From the NCBI RefSeq assembly GCF_040149665.1, contig NZ_JBEFLP010000002.1:434001-498000 (forward strand): a stretch of 64,000 bases of DNA, written 5' to 3'. Below the pieces are notes generated by a model. It worked only from the letters and a program-made list of their open reading frames with translations, was not told the origin of the DNA and searched no databases. Below, piece after piece: positions 26,709 to 36,498 of this stretch. Positions within the stretch are counted from its first letter, which is position 1. Each line of letters opens with the position of its first letter. The position numbers and the translations under genes are program-made. The DNA comes from Sulfitobacter sp. HNIBRBA3233. GTDB taxonomy: Bacteria; Pseudomonadota; Alphaproteobacteria; Rhodobacterales; Rhodobacteraceae.

Positions 26709-27707
26709 ATGCACAAACGTCGACTTGGACGTGACGGGCCCGAAGTCGGGGCGGTCGGATATGGCGCGATGTCGTTCTCCGACATGTACGGGCCAACAAA
26801 CACCGAAGAAAGCCACGCGATCCTCGATGCCTGCCGCGACCTCGGGGTGACGCATCTGGACACCGCGAATGTCTACGGGATGGGCAAATCCGAGAAGGCC
26901 ATCGGCAGCTATCTTGCCGCGCACCCCGGCGCGCGCGACGAATTCGTCATCGCGACCAAGGCCACGATCACCCGCGACGCCGACGGCAACAGGTTTTTCG
27001 ACAACACCGCAGAGCATCTGGAGGCGGAACTCGATGCGTCGCTGAAACGGCTCGGGGTGGATTGCGTCGATCTCTTTTACGCCCACCGCCGCGATCCGCG
27101 CCTGACACCGGAGGAAACGGCGGCGAACCTCGGCCGTCTGGTCGAAAAGGGCAAGACCCGTGCCATCGGTCTGTCCGAAATCGCCCCCAGCACCCTGCGC
27201 CGCGCGATGACCGCCTATCCGGTCGCGGCGGTCCAGTCCGAATATTCGCTGTCCACCCGCTTTCCCGATCTGGGGCTGGTCCAGACCTGCGCGGAGCTTG
27301 GCGTTGCGATGATTGCCTTTTCGCCGGTGGGCCGGTCGCTGCTGACCGACAATCCGATCCCGCCCGGGCGCATCCCCGATCTGCCGTTCCTTGCGCAGAA
27401 CCCGCGCTTCATGGAGCCTAATCTGGCAGAAAACCTCGCGATTACGGATGGGTTCCGGGCCTTGGCGGCGGAGATGGGCACCTCTGCCGCGGCGCTGTCG
27501 ATTGCGTGGCTTTTGTCGCGCGGCGATCACGTGATCCCGATACCGGGCTCGCGGTCTGTCACGCATTTTCGCGAATGTGCGGACGGTGCCGGGCTGACGC
27601 TCACGGAAGCGGACCTCGCGCGCATCGAAGCGGTCCTGCCGGTCGGCTGGGCGCATGGGGACAGATACTCCGAGGCCCAGTGGATCGGGCCCGAGCGCTA
27701 TTGCTAG
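26709..27707 (+). CDS. Aldo/keto reductase
   Basis: A 332-residue TIM-barrel NADPH-dependent reductase. The family tetrad is recognisable: Asp in D-T-A-N-V-Y-G, Tyr in that motif, Lys in A-T-K-A and His in F-Y-A-H-R. The cofactor loop I-P-G-S-R-S lies near residue 280. A GGAAGAGG box precedes the ATG. The substrate is unknown. It is convergent with the TAXI transporter gene, 24 bp away. Confidence 0.93.
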   Translation: MHKRRLGRDGPEVGAVGYGAMSFSDMYGPTNTEESHAILDACRDLGVTHLDTANVYGMGKSEKAIGSYLAAHPGARDEFVIATKATITRDADGNRFFDNTAEHLEAELDASLKRLGVDCVDLFYAHRRDPRLTPEETAANLGRLVEKGKTRAIGLSEIAPSTLRRAMTAYPVAAVQSEYSLSTRFPDLGLVQTCAELGVAMIAFSPVGRSLLTDNPIPPGRIPDLPFLAQNPRFMEPNLAENLAITDGFRALAAEMGTSAAALSIAWLLSRGDHVIPIPGSRSVTHFRECADGAGLTLTEADLARIEAVLPVGWAHGDRYSEAQWIGPERYC

Positions 27708-27731
27708 GCAGATTGCGCGGCGGCGCTGCGT

Positions 27732-29597
27732 CTAGAGAAAGATCGGCCAGAGCAGCAGTGCTGCGCCCGCCACCACACCGAGGGCGCGTTCCCACAGGCG
27801 CAGGGGCCGCATGAACCATCCGGTCATCGCGGAGGTGATCAAGAGGATCGCAAGCACCGCGAAGACGACGGCAACCGCGATTGCCCCCGCGCTTCCCTTG
27901 AGGATCAGCGCGGGGTTATAGGCGAAGGCAAAGGGCAATACGAAAGCGGGCCAGCCGAAACGCATCGCCGCCAGCGCCGTTGCAATCGGACCGGATCCTG
28001 CCAGCGATGCTGCCGCGAAGGCGGCGATGGCGACGGGCGGCGTCACCATGCTGAGCATTCCGAAATAGAGCACGAAGAGATGCGCGCCTGTCGGATCGAC
28101 GCCCAGCCGAACGATTGCGGGCGCAACCAGAGCGGCCAGCAGGACATAGACCGCAACCGTGGGCATTCCCATGCCCAGCACGATCGAGATCGCGGCGGCA
28201 AGGACCAGCAGCAACAGCACCTGATCCGATGCAAAGCCGACAAGGTATGTGGTCAGCCCGAAGCCGAGGCCGGTTTCATTCAGAACACCGATCACGATGC
28301 CCGCGGCTGCGGTGATCACAAGGATCTGTGCCAAGGCATCGCCTGCGCCCGCCAGAGCACCGGCCAAGCGGTTCGGCCAGAGCCCCGCGCGGGCAGGGCG
28401 TATGAAAACTGCGACCAGCAGCAGGACGCCGCAGGCAGCCAGACCGGCAGTATCGGGTTGCCAGTTCAGCGCGAAAAGCCCCCAGATCAGCGCGACAAAC
28501 GGCAGCGCATAGGCCCATCCGGCGCGCAACACCGGACCGGCGTCGGGGCGGTTCGATCTTTCCACGCCGCGGATGCCGTCGCGACCGGCGACCAGATCGA
28601 CCTGAAGGAACAGCGCGAAATAGAACAGCAGCGCGGGCAGCAGGGCGGCCATCACCACGTCGCCGTAGGAGATATCAAGGAATTCAGCCATCAGGAACGC
28701 GGCGGCCCCCATCACCGGCGGGGTCAGCTGGCCGCCGGTCGAGGCCATCGCCTCTATCCCGCCCGCGGCGCTGGGCTTGAACCCTGCCCGGCGCATCAGC
28801 GGGATCGAGATCACGCCCGTCGTCGCCACATTCGACACCGCACTGCCCGAGATCGACCCGAAGAGCGCCGAAGCCACCAGTGCAATCTTTGCCGATCCGC
28901 CGCGAAACCCACCCATCGACGCGGTTGCGAGATCGGTAAAGAATTTCGCGCCGCCCAGATGCTCGAGCAGGCGGCCGAAAGCCACAAAAATCACCACGAT
29001 TGTCGCGGCGATTTTCAAGGGCGTGCCCAGCATCCCGCCCGTATCAAGCGCCAGCTGCGCGGCCAGCCGTTCCGGGGCGACCGGCAACGCCTGAAACCGT
29101 CCCGGCAACGCGGCGCCCCACAGCCCGTAGGCCCCGAATGCAAGCACGACGATGGTGATCGGCCAGCCTGCCGCCCGCACCAGCGCCAGCATCACCGTCG
29201 CCAGCAGCGCCAGCGCGACAGGCAGGGCGGTGGAGGGGTTGATCGCCGCAGCCAGCGACAGGTCCGGATAGGCCCATGCCAGCCATGCACCACCCACGAT
29301 GGCCACTGCCGCGAGGCCGAAATCGACCGCATCCCCGAAACGGCCGAACCGCCCCCAGGGCCGGGCGAGGAAGACATGCGCGGCAGCGCAGGCCAGAACC
29401 GCTGCCAGAAACTGTTCGGTATAGACGGCGAGCCTGAGTTCGCGGTGCAGACCCAGCGCCCACGCGCCCGCAAGGACAATCAGGATCAGCCCCAGAGCGC
29501 GCGACAGGGAACCGCGCAGACCCGCGCCGGATCGGGCCTGCTCTCGGTCGGAGGTGGGCGTTTGCTGGGTCTGGGTGCTGGTCACGCGAAACTCCAT
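27732..29597 (-). CDS. TRAP transporter fused permease (4TM/12TM, TAXI type)
   Basis: A 621-residue membrane protein in which the small and large TRAP permeases are fused, as is usual with TAXI-type binding proteins. The N-terminal 35 residues are polar. About four helices (35-165) precede the DctM-like domain containing S-G-S-A-V-S-N-V, G-G-Q-L-T-P-P-V-M-G-A and G-M-G-M-P-T-V-A. It lies after the TAXI binding-protein gene, separated by 62 nt that hold a strong hairpin. The substrate is likely an organic acid. Confidence 0.93.
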   Translation of the reverse strand: MEFRVTSTQTQQTPTSDREQARSGAGLRGSLSRALGLILIVLAGAWALGLHRELRLAVYTEQFLAAVLACAAAHVFLARPWGRFGRFGDAVDFGLAAVAIVGGAWLAWAYPDLSLAAAINPSTALPVALALLATVMLALVRAAGWPITIVVLAFGAYGLWGAALPGRFQALPVAPERLAAQLALDTGGMLGTPLKIAATIVVIFVAFGRLLEHLGGAKFFTDLATASMGGFRGGSAKIALVASALFGSISGSAVSNVATTGVISIPLMRRAGFKPSAAGGIEAMASTGGQLTPPVMGAAAFLMAEFLDISYGDVVMAALLPALLFYFALFLQVDLVAGRDGIRGVERSNRPDAGPVLRAGWAYALPFVALIWGLFALNWQPDTAGLAACGVLLLVAVFIRPARAGLWPNRLAGALAGAGDALAQILVITAAAGIVIGVLNETGLGFGLTTYLVGFASDQVLLLLVLAAAISIVLGMGMPTVAVYVLLAALVAPAIVRLGVDPTGAHLFVLYFGMLSMVTPPVAIAAFAAASLAGSGPIATALAAMRFGWPAFVLPFAFAYNPALILKGSAGAIAVAVVFAVLAILLITSAMTGWFMRPLRLWERALGVVAGAALLLWPIFL

Positions 29598-29609
29598 TCG
29601 GGATTAGCG

Positions 29610-29646
29610 CCCCCGCCACGCGACGCGATGCGCGTCGGGGCGGGGG
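29610..29646 (-). repeat. Stem-loop after the TAXI binding-protein gene
   Basis: An outer CCCCCGCC / GGCGGGGG stem and an inner CGACGCG-ATG-CGCGTCG stem fold into one long GC-rich hairpin. It starts 13 nt after the binding-protein stop and ends 12 nt before the permease start on the minus strand. There is no U tract. Confidence 0.65.
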
Positions 29647-29659
29647 AGGCGAAGAGGCG

Positions 29660-30613
29660 TTATTCGGACCAGATGCCGGCCTCGCGGTAGAAACGGATGG
29701 CACCGGGGTGGAATGTCGCCCCCTCGACCTGAGTGCTCATGGCCGCCGGATCGAAGCGGCGGAAGGACCCGTGCGTCTCGATCAGCGCCTCCTTGTTGGC
29801 GTGCAGGGCCTTTACCAGCTCATAGACCATATCCTCGTCGGCACCCGCGTGGGTCAGCAGCGTATACTGATAGCCGATCAGGTCGACAGGTTCGGTGATC
29901 TCGGGCAGCCGGTCCGACGGTTCGACCCGCCCGACGTAGGATCCCGGCAGGCTGGCCGCGACGGCAGCGGCCGCTTCTTCGCCCTCGATCACGGTGATGA
30001 AACGCACGGGCCGCTGGCTCATGGTCTGCTTGACGACGCCCGATCCGGGGGCAAGCATAACGCCCGCCACAGAGCCCTGCGCCAGCAGCTTGGCGCCTTC
30101 AACGAAATTGGGTACAGGCACGCCGTCCAGATCATCGGGGGCGACGCCCGCCGCTTCCAGCACCGCTTCCTGCATCACGCCCACCAGCCGCTGGCGCACG
30201 TAGCCTACGGGAAACGGTTGGCCCCTGAGATCCTCGAGAGAGTTGATGTCACTGTCGGCGGCCACCATGATCCCCACCTCGAAGGGCTGCAACATCGCGG
30301 CGACCCTGACTTCGGGATTGGCGGAGCCTTCGAAATTGCCGCTGCCCTGCGTCGCAAAGACCGCTTCGAACGCGTTGGATGTAGCGAAATCAATCGCTCC
30401 CTGGTTCAGCGCGGGGATATAGACGGACGATCCGCCCTGACCGACCGCGCGGACTTCGGTCTGGGTATTCTCGGTGGCGACCTGTGCGATGCCTGCGGCG
30501 ATGGAGTATCCCAGCGATCCCTGCGGCAGGGTGCCGATGGCGACAGGCCCGTCCTGCGCGATGGCGGTGGTCGAGGTCAGCGCCAGTGCGGCGGCGGCGA
30601 TCAGATGTTTCAT
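29660..30613 (-). CDS. TAXI family TRAP solute-binding protein
   Basis: A 317-residue periplasmic protein with a Sec signal peptide (cleavage expected near A-I-A-Q). It has TAXI family landmarks: Y-S-I-A-A-G-I-A-Q near residue 32, A-T-S-N-A-F-E-A-V-F near 80 and L-R-G-Q-P-F-P-V-G near 130. It delivers substrate to the fused permease encoded next. The alpha/beta hydrolase gene upstream on the same strand (65 nt) suggests that an ester or amide, or its product, is transported. Confidence 0.92.
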   Translation of the reverse strand: MKHLIAAAALALTSTTAIAQDGPVAIGTLPQGSLGYSIAAGIAQVATENTQTEVRAVGQGGSSVYIPALNQGAIDFATSNAFEAVFATQGSGNFEGSANPEVRVAAMLQPFEVGIMVAADSDINSLEDLRGQPFPVGYVRQRLVGVMQEAVLEAAGVAPDDLDGVPVPNFVEGAKLLAQGSVAGVMLAPGSGVVKQTMSQRPVRFITVIEGEEAAAAVAASLPGSYVGRVEPSDRLPEITEPVDLIGYQYTLLTHAGADEDMVYELVKALHANKEALIETHGSFRRFDPAAMSTQVEGATFHPGAIRFYREAGIWSE

Positions 30614-30678
30614 ATCGTGGTCTTCCTTTTTCCTGAGGTGTCCTGTGGTTGCGGTCTTCCGTTCTCTTCTTCTCCGTT

Positions 30679-31566
30679 TCAGCGGTCGGGGTCGCGCCTG
30701 TGCGGTTCGGTCAGCAGCTTGCAGGCGTATGCGCCGACCGTGCTGTCGGGTGTGCCAAGGTCATCGGCGATCTCGAAATGGTTGCGCCCGGCGACTTGCC
30801 GGCAGACGGTCAGCTTGCCCGCATGCGCCAGCGCTGCGCCGTAGGCTTCCGACTGGCGGCGAAATTCCGGCGACTCCTCCGAGCCATAGAAAAGGTGCAC
30901 CGGCACGCGGGTTTCGGCAATCCTTCGAATGGGGCTGAGATCCCGTACCTCCTGCGCGTCAAGGTCGATATAGCTTCGCCGCGCGCTGAGCATCACGGGA
31001 TGAAGGTCGTAGGATCCGCTGATGCACAGAACGGCGCGCAGGGCATCCGGGGGCAGCGCGTCTCCGAAGTCATGCGACGCCAGCAGCGCCGCCATATGCG
31101 CCCCGGATGAATGGCCCGATACCACGATGTCACGCGCCGTGCCGTTTTCCACCAACGTGCGGTAGGTCCAGACCAGCGCCCGCGCGATCTGGCCGAAGAC
31201 ATCGGGCATCCGCGTCTCCGGCAGCCGTCCGAATTCGGGCACCGCAAGGGGCATGTCGATGGCGTGCATGGCCGGCGCGATGAAACTGCAAGCTTCCTTT
31301 GACTGCCGCTGCCACGCCCCGCCGTGGACATGGAAATGCACGGATGGCCCCGGCGCGTCGAAGAGATCGATCCGCTCGTCGGCGGATTTGCCGTAGGCAT
31401 GTTCGGCGTAGCGGTAGCGTGCCGTCCGGCTGTGCGCCCCGCGCGTGTCCCAGCCCTTGAGGATCGGGCCGATGTTATCCGCCCATTCCGTTTGGGTATA
31501 GGCACGGTCAAGCTCGGCCTGCGTATAGTCGAGGTAAACCTTTTCGGGTGCCGGTTCGGATCTCAT
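30679..31566 (-). CDS. Alpha/beta hydrolase (kynurenine formamidase-like)
   Basis: A 295-residue esterase/lipase-fold hydrolase. The oxyanion-hole H-G-G-A-W is at residues 81-85, the nucleophile Ser153 in G-H-S-S-G, and the catalytic His263 in G-R-N-H-F-E-I. This layout matches arylformamidase/carboxylesterase proteins that cleave N-formyl or ester bonds. It is co-directional with the TAXI transporter genes and divergent from a LysR gene over 95 bp, so it probably belongs to a transport-and-hydrolysis unit controlled by that regulator. Confidence 0.87.
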   Translation of the reverse strand: MRSEPAPEKVYLDYTQAELDRAYTQTEWADNIGPILKGWDTRGAHSRTARYRYAEHAYGKSADERIDLFDAPGPSVHFHVHGGAWQRQSKEACSFIAPAMHAIDMPLAVPEFGRLPETRMPDVFGQIARALVWTYRTLVENGTARDIVVSGHSSGAHMAALLASHDFGDALPPDALRAVLCISGSYDLHPVMLSARRSYIDLDAQEVRDLSPIRRIAETRVPVHLFYGSEESPEFRRQSEAYGAALAHAGKLTVCRQVAGRNHFEIADDLGTPDSTVGAYACKLLTEPHRRDPDR

Positions 31567-31626
31567 ATTCTGTTGAACGTCTCCTGTTTCCTCGCCCAGC
31601 AGACACCACCGAGGGGGCTTTCGGCC

Positions 31627-31663
31627 ATTGCAAATCGGTGGCGCTGGTATAACAATTTGTAAT
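31627..31663. promoter_or_regulatory. Candidate LysR binding site
   Basis: ATTGCAAAT (31627-31635) and ATTTGTAAT (31655-31663) are inverted repeats matching at 8 of 9 positions, in the divergent gap and reaching the LysR ATG at 31662. Position suggests autoregulation. Confidence 0.45.
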
Positions 31664-32606
31664 GCAGCTAAATCACCGTGAACTTCGCGCCTTTCTTGCC
31701 ATCGCCCGATCCGGGACGATCAACGCCGCCGCGCAGGCCGTCGGCATGACGCAACCCGCGCTCAGCCGCTCGCTCAAACGGCTGGAGGCGACCTTGCAGG
31801 CGCGGCTGTTCGACAGGCATCCCGGCGGGATGGCGCTGACCGAGTTCGGGCGTCTGGTCTTGCAGCACGCCGAACTGATGGAATTCGAGACGGCCCGCCT
31901 CACCGAAGAGATCCGCATGTTGAACGGGACCGCCACGGGGTTCGTGCGGGTGGGTATTGTGCCCAGTGCGATTTCCAGCCTGTTGCGGCAGGCGCTGTGC
32001 GACGTGTTCGAGGTCGCGCCGGATGTGCAGGTCCAGATCGTCGAAGGGGCGGGCAACCAGATGCTCGACGCGGTGGCCAATGGCCGCGTCGATTTCGCGG
32101 TGATCGGGCAGGTCCAGTCCGACATTCAGGACGGTGTCGTCACAACGCCTATCGGAAGCGAGGAAGTCTGCGTCGCCGCGCGCCCCGACCATCCCGTGTT
32201 TTCGCATCCCGCGCTGAGTTTTGCGGATCTTGCCGCCTACCGCTGGATCCTGCCGCGCAAGGGCAATGCGATCTGGATCGGGTTCAACAACATGTTCCGC
32301 AGTCAGGGGCTGGAGCCGCCCACACCCCATGTCGCGACCAACTCGGTCCACACGCTGAAAACGATCGTATCGCAGGACGATTATCTGACCATGATGTCAC
32401 GGGTCATCTTCTCGCTCGAGGAACGCAATGGGCTGATCCTGCCGATCCCGCTGCGGCAGGCACACTGGCGGCGGGATATCCTGCTGGCGCGCCGCAGCCA
32501 GCGCAGCCTTCTGCCCGCCACCCGCCTGTTGCTCTCGGCCTTCGAAAAGCAGGCCCGCGCGGTGATCGCCGGTGCCGAAGGCGCGGTGCACCCGCCGTCT
32601 GCGTGA
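31662..32606 (+). CDS. LysR family transcriptional regulator
   Basis: A 314-residue LysR protein. Residues 1-60 are the winged helix (L-R-A-F-L-A-I-A-R-S-G-T-I-N-A-A-A, then M-T-Q-P-A-L-S-R-S-L-K-R-L-E). A two-lobe effector domain follows. It is divergent from the hydrolase/TAXI genes and upstream of hyuAB in the same direction (163 bp gap), so it may regulate either side. The divergent side is the usual target. Confidence 0.92.
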   Translation: MQLNHRELRAFLAIARSGTINAAAQAVGMTQPALSRSLKRLEATLQARLFDRHPGGMALTEFGRLVLQHAELMEFETARLTEEIRMLNGTATGFVRVGIVPSAISSLLRQALCDVFEVAPDVQVQIVEGAGNQMLDAVANGRVDFAVIGQVQSDIQDGVVTTPIGSEEVCVAARPDHPVFSHPALSFADLAAYRWILPRKGNAIWIGFNNMFRSQGLEPPTPHVATNSVHTLKTIVSQDDYLTMMSRVIFSLEERNGLILPIPLRQAHWRRDILLARRSQRSLLPATRLLLSAFEKQARAVIAGAEGAVHPPSA

Positions 32607-32722
32607 CGCCCGCGCCTGATCTGGAGCCAACACCTCAAAGCCACTGGCAGGCTCAAGACGCCCCGCCCGGGCGTCGCCACTTCTACATGGCGTGGTTTCA
32701 TCAAGGCGCTCGAGCTGTGCGG

Positions 32723-32761
32723 AGTCAAATATGTTGACTTGAATAAATAAGTTCGTACTAA
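32723..32761 (+). promoter_or_regulatory. Operator and promoter of the hyu/TRAP operon
   Basis: AGTCAA-ATATG-TTGACT (32723-32739) is a perfect 6-bp inverted repeat. Its right arm TTGACT can be a -35, followed after 16 nt by TACTAA (32756-32761). Transcription would then begin about 2 nt before the hyuA ATG, leaving almost no leader. The GntR regulator at the operon end or the LysR upstream could bind the palindrome. Confidence 0.5.
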
Positions 32762-32769
32762 TTTGGGCG

Positions 32770-34833
32770 ATGAGGATTTCAATCGATATCGGCGGCACCT
32801 TTACGGATGTCGTGGCCGAAACGCAGACCGGTCTGGAAACCGTCAAGGTCCTGACCACGCCGGAGGCGCCCGACCGTGGCGCGCTGGAGGGTGTGGACCG
32901 GCTGCTCGCCGGCCTCGGGCGGGGCTACGCCGACATCGCGGCGGTGATCCACGGCACGACGCTCGCCACCAATGCGCTGATCGAACGACGCGGGGCCAAA
33001 ACCGCCTTCGTCACCACCGCCGGTTTCCGTGATGTGCTGGACATGCGCTACGAAAAGCGGTTCGAACAGTATGATCTGAACATCGAAATGCCGGTTTCGC
33101 TGGTGGAGCGGCCACTGCGGCTGGGGCTTCACGAAAGGATACTGGCGGACGGATCGGTATTGCGCGCGCCAGACGACGCCGAGATCGACGCGCTGGCCGC
33201 GCGCATCGCAGCGGCGGGGGTAGAGGCCGTTGCGATCGGGTTCCTGCATTCCTACCGCAATCCCGCGCACGAGGTTTACGTGGCCGAACGCCTCCGCAAC
33301 GCGCTGGGCGAGGGGGTCACCATCTGTCAGAGCGCCGATGTCGCCTGTGAAATCCGCGAATATGAGCGGTTCTCGACCGTCTGCGCGAACGCCTATGTGC
33401 GTCCGCTGATGTCGAAGTATCTTGGTGCCTTGCAGGACGAACTGCACTCGCGTGGTTTTGACGGATCATTCCTGATGATGCTGTCGGGCGGCGGTCTGAC
33501 CACGCTTGATCAGGCGATGCGGTTCCCGATACGGCTGGTGGAAAGCGGTCCTGCGGGCGGCGTGGCGCTGGCAGCCCATGTGGCGCGTGAGGTCGGATCG
33601 CAGCGCACCCTGTCGCTCGATATCGGTGGCACGACTGCGAAGATCTGCTTTATCCGCGACGGCCATCCCCAAACCACCCGCCGGTTCGAAGTCGCCCGCG
33701 CGTGGCGTGACACCAAGGGCAGCGGACTGCCCGTGCGGGTGCCCACGGTCGAGCTGGTCGAAATCGGCGCGGGCGGCGGATCCATCGCGGGCGTCGATAC
33801 GCTGGGGCGGCTCAGGGTCGGGCCGCGCAGTGCGGGATCCGATCCCGGACCGGCGGCCTACGGACGCGGCGGCACCGATGCGACGATCACCGACGCCCAC
33901 CTGACGGTTGGCAACATAGACCCCGCCGGATTTGCGGGCGGCATGATTTCTCTGGCACCCGAAAACGCGCCGGCGGCGATCGAAACCCATGTTCAGGTGC
34001 CGATGGGCCTCGGCGATGTGGACACCGCCGCGGCGGGCATCGTCGAGCTTGCGGACGAAACGATGGCCAATGCGGCGCGGGTCCATGGGATCGAGCTGGG
34101 TCACGATATCGCGGCCTTCGATCTGCTGGTGACCGGCGGCGGCGGCGCGCTGCACGCCGCGCGCATCGCCGAGAAGCTCGGCATCCGCCGGATCATCGTG
34201 CCGCAGAATGCGGGTGTCGGGTCTGCGGTGGGCTTCCTGCGCTCGCCGGTTGCTTTCGAAAGCGCCATTTCGGTGATGGAGGTGCTGGCCAATGTCGATG
34301 TGGCCGCATTATCCGGTCGCATTGCCGAACAGCTTTCCCACGTGCGCGCCATCGTGGCCGAAGCGGTGCCGGAAGACAGGGTAACGGCCTTCGTGAAGGT
34401 CGAGATGCGCTATCAGGGGCAGGGCATGGACATCGTCATTGAACAAAGTGCCGAAGAGGGCGCTACGCTCGACCTGCCTGCGCTGGAGGCGGAATTCATC
34501 GACCGCTACAACGCGCTTGTCGGGTTCACCCTGAAAGACATCCCGGTGGAGCTCGTGTCCGTCAGCGTCACCGCCCGCGAGAGGCGCGAGGCCGCCACCT
34601 CCGCATGGGCCCCCGCGCAGACGCAAGAGGTGCAGGCGGACCGCACTGTCTATGACCTTGCCGAAGGCGTGCGCATTGCCTACCGCGTGGCCGGGCGCAC
34701 CGCGCTGGGCGCCGATGCCGCGACCGGCCCCATGGTGGTGACCGAGGACCAGACGACGACGCTTGTCCGCCCGGGCTGGACGGTTCGCGCCAGCCGCGAA
34801 GGCCATCTGATGCTCGAGAGGTCGCAGCCATGA
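32770..34833 (+). CDS. hyuA: Hydantoinase/oxoprolinase subunit A
   Basis: A 687-residue ATP-binding subunit of the hydantoinase/5-oxoprolinase/acetone carboxylase superfamily. The N-terminal D-I-G-G-T-F-T-D phosphate-binding loop, H-G-T-T-L-A-T-N-A near residue 60 and the second actin-like motif S-L-D-I-G-G-T-T-A-K around residue 285 are all present. Such proteins use ATP to open a cyclic amide or carboxylate a substrate together with the B subunit. There is no clear ribosome binding site before the ATG. It overlaps hyuB by 4 nt. Confidence 0.93.
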   Translation: MRISIDIGGTFTDVVAETQTGLETVKVLTTPEAPDRGALEGVDRLLAGLGRGYADIAAVIHGTTLATNALIERRGAKTAFVTTAGFRDVLDMRYEKRFEQYDLNIEMPVSLVERPLRLGLHERILADGSVLRAPDDAEIDALAARIAAAGVEAVAIGFLHSYRNPAHEVYVAERLRNALGEGVTICQSADVACEIREYERFSTVCANAYVRPLMSKYLGALQDELHSRGFDGSFLMMLSGGGLTTLDQAMRFPIRLVESGPAGGVALAAHVAREVGSQRTLSLDIGGTTAKICFIRDGHPQTTRRFEVARAWRDTKGSGLPVRVPTVELVEIGAGGGSIAGVDTLGRLRVGPRSAGSDPGPAAYGRGGTDATITDAHLTVGNIDPAGFAGGMISLAPENAPAAIETHVQVPMGLGDVDTAAAGIVELADETMANAARVHGIELGHDIAAFDLLVTGGGGALHAARIAEKLGIRRIIVPQNAGVGSAVGFLRSPVAFESAISVMEVLANVDVAALSGRIAEQLSHVRAIVAEAVPEDRVTAFVKVEMRYQGQGMDIVIEQSAEEGATLDLPALEAEFIDRYNALVGFTLKDIPVELVSVSVTARERREAATSAWAPAQTQEVQADRTVYDLAEGVRIAYRVAGRTALGADAATGPMVVTEDQTTTLVRPGWTVRASREGHLMLERSQP

Positions 34834-36464
34834 CCGGTGGGCTGGATATCGTCGCGCAGAACGTTCTCTGGAACAGGCTCATCTCGGTCTGTGAGGAACA
34901 GGCCAACGCGCTGATGCGGGCGGCTTTCGGTGCCATTGTCCGCGAGGCGGGCGATCTGTCGGCAGGGGTGTTCGACGCACGCGGCGACATGCTGGCGCAG
35001 GCCGTGACCGGCACGCCGGGGCATGTGAACACAATGGCCGCGTCCGTGCGCGCGATGCTGGCGCATGTACCCGCGCACAGCCTGAAACCCGGCGACGCGC
35101 TGGTGACGAACGACCCGTGGATGGGGGCGGGCCATGTCTTTGACTTTGTCGTCGTCACGCCCGCGTTTCAGGACGGGCGGATCGTGGGCTTTCTCGCTTC
35201 GACCAGTCATATCGTCGACATCGGCGGGCGCGGCTGGTCGGCAGAGGCCGGTTCGGTCTTCGAGGAAGGGGTAACCTTTCCGGTGCTGCATCTGCGTCGC
35301 GGGCGCCAGTTGAACGAGGATCTGCTGTCCATCGTGACCGCCAATTCGCGCGTTCCGCACGAGGCGCGCGGGGATATCCTGTCGCTGTTGTCGTGCAACG
35401 ACACCGGCGTGGCGCGGCTGCTCGACCTGATGGCGGAATACGATCTGCGCGATCTCGTCTCGGCCGCCGATTTCATCTTTTCAAGCTCGGCCAGGGGGAC
35501 GCGCAAGGCGCTCAGGCGTGCGCCGGAAGGGGTCTATGAGAACACCATGTTTCTTGACGGCTACGACGCGCCGATCGAGCTGAAGGCGCGGATGACCGTG
35601 GCGGACGGCACAATCGCCGTCGATCTTTCGGGGTCTTCGCCGGCGGTGGATCGCGGGATCAACTGCCCGCTGAATTACAGCGCGGCCTATGCGTCTTTCG
35701 GCATTCGTGCCCTGCTGACGCCGGAGATCCCAAACAATCAGGCCTCTCTCGAAGCGATCACCATCACCGCCGATCCGGGACTGGTGGTCAGCGCGCAACG
35801 CCCCAGCCCGGTATCGGCGCGCCACGTCATCGGTCAGGCTTTGCCCGACCTGATGCTGGGCTGTCTTGAGCAGGCCCTGCCGGGCGAGGTGCTTGCCGAA
35901 AGCGCCGGAGCGCTCTGGACGCTGTCCTTGTCGGGCGCGGGCAAGACCGCGTTCTCGTCGCTGAACGTGGCACTGGGCGGAATGGGCGCGCGGCCCGCAA
36001 CCGACGGTCTGTCGACCACGGCATTTCCCTCGGGCGTGGGATCGGTACCTGTCGAGGCGGCAGAGGTCGCAGCGCCGGTGATCTACCACAGCAAGGAATT
36101 CATCACCGACAGCGGCGGCGCGGGCAAGTTTCGCGGCGGTCTGGGCCAGCGCATCGAAATCGGGTCGCGGCTGGGCGAGGACATGTTCATGTCCGCCGCC
36201 GCCTTCGAGCGGCTGACAACCGGCCCCGAAGGCCGCATGGGCGGTCAGCGCGGTGCTAACGGCAAGGTGTCGCTCAGCGACGGGACACGCGTGACCGACA
36301 AGGGCATGTACAGGATTCCGGCAGGGGAATACGTTATCCTGCAAACCCCCGGTGGTGGCGGATTTGGATCCCCCGCCGCGCGGGACGCAAATGCCCTGCA
36401 ACGGGATTTGACCGATGGGCTGGTGTCCGAGGATGCCGCCCGAACACTCTACAAGAAGAAATGA
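34830..36464 (+). CDS. hyuB: Hydantoinase/oxoprolinase subunit B
   Basis: A 544-residue catalytic partner of HyuA. The N-terminal A-F-G-A-I-V-R-E-A-G-D-L-S-A-G-V-F-D region, N-D-P-W-M-G-A-G-H near residue 95 and the C-terminal G-G-A-G-K-F-R-G-G-L-G-Q motif are family signatures. Together they may hydrolyse hydantoin, N-methylhydantoin, 5-oxoproline or a similar lactam, with the accompanying TRAP transporter importing the substrate. The exact substrate is not readable. Confidence 0.93.
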   Translation: MTGGLDIVAQNVLWNRLISVCEEQANALMRAAFGAIVREAGDLSAGVFDARGDMLAQAVTGTPGHVNTMAASVRAMLAHVPAHSLKPGDALVTNDPWMGAGHVFDFVVVTPAFQDGRIVGFLASTSHIVDIGGRGWSAEAGSVFEEGVTFPVLHLRRGRQLNEDLLSIVTANSRVPHEARGDILSLLSCNDTGVARLLDLMAEYDLRDLVSAADFIFSSSARGTRKALRRAPEGVYENTMFLDGYDAPIELKARMTVADGTIAVDLSGSSPAVDRGINCPLNYSAAYASFGIRALLTPEIPNNQASLEAITITADPGLVVSAQRPSPVSARHVIGQALPDLMLGCLEQALPGEVLAESAGALWTLSLSGAGKTAFSSLNVALGGMGARPATDGLSTTAFPSGVGSVPVEAAEVAAPVIYHSKEFITDSGGAGKFRGGLGQRIEIGSRLGEDMFMSAAAFERLTTGPEGRMGGQRGANGKVSLSDGTRVTDKGMYRIPAGEYVILQTPGGGGFGSPAARDANALQRDLTDGLVSEDAARTLYKKK

Positions 36465-36498
36465 CAAGACGATCACCCCCCAACAGGAGGAACAACCA

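Noticed and set aside
28080-29690. Open plus-strand frame of about 536 codons across the TAXI permease
   Set aside because: Its translation is Arg/Gln/His-rich without domain features, while the opposite strand gives a clean membrane transporter.
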